Origin: Psychrobacter sp. JCM 18901
GTDB lineage: Bacteria; Pseudomonadota; Gammaproteobacteria; Pseudomonadales; Moraxellaceae
DNA: 64,000 nucleotides
Assembly (NCBI RefSeq): GCF_000586435.1
Contig: NZ_BAWH01000010.1
Coordinates: 1-64,000 of the forward strand
Reading direction: 5' to 3'
The notes beneath the pieces were generated by a model. That model had not been told where the DNA came from. It was given only the letters and a program-made list of their open reading frames with translations, and searched no databases. Of this stretch, positions 62,827 through 64,000 are shown piece by piece. Each line of letters begins with the position of its first letter. The first letter of the stretch is position 1. The position numbers and the translations under genes were made by a program.

Positions 62827-64000
62827 ATGGATCATGTAAAAGTTGGCCGATTAGGCCCTTTTCCGCGGGTAAGTAAACCTGTATTTTTGACTTCAGCAAT
62901 CTTGATACTGGCGTTCATTATTTTTGGCGCTTTATTCAACGAACAAGCAGAAGTAGTATTTAACCAAGCAAAAGCATTTGTCTCTTTACGCTTTGGCTGG
63001 TTCTTTATTGTCGTGGTCAATTTAACATTGGTCATGAGTATTTATATGATATTTAGCCGCTACGGCGATATCAGACTCGGTCATCAGAATGAGAGGCCAG
63101 AGTACAATATGGTTTCTTGGATTGGTATGCTGTTTTCAGCAGGTATCGGTATCGGGCTGCTTTATTGGGGCACCGCTGAGCCGCTGTATCATTTCATGGC
63201 ACCACCATTAGGCGAGGCGGAGACAGTTGCCGCTGCCAAACAAGCGATGAATATCTCGTTCCTACATTATGGTCTACATGTATGGGCGCTATATGGCATG
63301 GTTGCGCTATCGCTCGCATATTTTCATTATCGAGTAGGTTTGCCACTGGCTATCCGTTCGACACTTTACCAATATTGGGTAAAAAGATCTACGGCGGTTG
63401 GGGACATACGGTAGATACGCTTGCCGTATTTGGTACGATGTTTGGGGTAGTGACACGTTAGGTCTTGGCGTCTTACAGATTAACTCAGGCCTTGAGACGT
63501 TATTTGGTATACCCAATAATATTACGGTGCAGATTATTTTGATTGGCCTTATCACCATGCTTGCAGGGTTATCTCTGTTTATGGGGTTGGATAAAGGCAT
63601 CAAGCGTCTAAGTGATACCAATATATTGTTCACTGTGATATTGCTAAGTTTTGTGATTATCTTTGGGCCTACGCAGTTTATCTTTAACAGCTTCGTAGAA
63701 AACATCGGCAACTATTTGCATCAAATCGTGCCATTAGGTCTATGGACAGAGTCTTATAGAGGCGAAGAAAATTGGCAAGCTTCTTGGACGATTTTCTATT
63801 GGGCATGGTGGATTAGTTGGTCACCATTCGTTGGGGTATTCGTTGCACGTATCTCTCGTGGCCGTACCATCCGTGAGTTTATATTAGGGGTGTTATTAAT
63901 TCCTATTACGATATTGTTCTTATGGTTTACTGCTTTTGGTGGTTCTGCAGTAAATATGGAGCTGGTGGCAGCAGCAGACCCTAACATAGTTAGCCCAGGT
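62827..64000 (+). CDS. BCCT-family transporter, copy 3, runs off window (frame broken)
   Basis: Same N-terminus as copy 2 (MDHVKVGRLGPFPRVSKPVFLTSA), then diverges (FNEQAEVVFNQAKAFVSLRFGW). It keeps GIGLLYWGTAEPLYHFMAPPLGEAE and YWAWWISWSPFVGVFVARISRGRTIREF. Single bases are lost near 63370 (RSTLYPILGKKIYGGWGHTVD) and 63455 (VVTSLGLGVLQINSG). About 390 codons are visible; the 3' end is beyond the window. It is the most divergent of the three, so it may have a different substrate or affinity. Confidence 0.92.

Overview
The window looks like chromosomal DNA of a Psychrobacter-type gammaproteobacterium (Moraxellaceae). This rests on protein-level resemblance of the housekeeping genes (recR, rnd, gcvTHP, carAB, greA, prfB, clpB), moderately AT-rich intergenic DNA and three BCCT osmolyte transporters in tandem. 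No rRNA, tRNA, CRISPR array, prophage or intact insertion sequence was seen. The genus is an inference; no database was searched.

Layout. 1-7.8 kb: an MFS transporter cut by the window edge, a phospholipase-D lipoprotein, metZ, ybaB-recR, rnd and an alpha/beta hydrolase. 7.9-14.3 kb: the glycine-cleavage cluster on the minus strand in the order gcvT-gcvH-nitroreductase-gcvP, behind a two-aptamer glycine riboswitch that has a terminator-like hairpin between its aptamers. 14.5-19.8 kb: ycgL, a small membrane protein, a MoxR ATPase with a VWA (CoxE-like) partner, then hmp behind a near-ideal NsrR palindrome and a 108-bp MITE-like element. 20-22.7 kb: a phosphodiester-glycosidase-type lipoprotein and a GltB-like FMN oxidoreductase. 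22.8-33.6 kb: a catabolic island (IclR, gcdH, CoA-transferase, IclR, semialdehyde dehydrogenase, aminotransferase, APC permease, second semialdehyde dehydrogenase) that reads as 5-aminovalerate to glutarate to glutaryl-CoA to crotonyl-CoA. 33.7-38.5 kb: an agmatine deiminase 3' remnant, a GT4 glycosyltransferase, a radical SAM/DUF4130 pair of presumed DNA metabolism and an orphan membrane protein. 38.7-45.7 kb: a secreted DUF11-like protein, greA, carB and carA, all on the minus strand. 46-58.9 kb: gamma-carbonic anhydrase, HAD phosphatase, prfB with its natural programmed frameshift, ppnP, GNAT, topoisomerase IB, an acyl-CoA synthetase with an SDR dehydrogenase, an L,D-transpeptidase, clpB and a PQQ-type sugar dehydrogenase. 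59-64 kb: three tandem BCCT transporters, the last cut by the window end.

The most pervasive feature is technical. About 30 genes, many of them essential, are broken by single-base indels. Two classes dominate: A/T runs of seven where the reading frame wants six, and loss of one base from short C/G (sometimes A/T) runs. Repairing each indel restores full-length proteins of normal size, so I treat these as sequence errors rather than pseudogenes and give each locus its repaired extent. The aguA remnant is different: its 5' three quarters are absent, so it is a true remnant.
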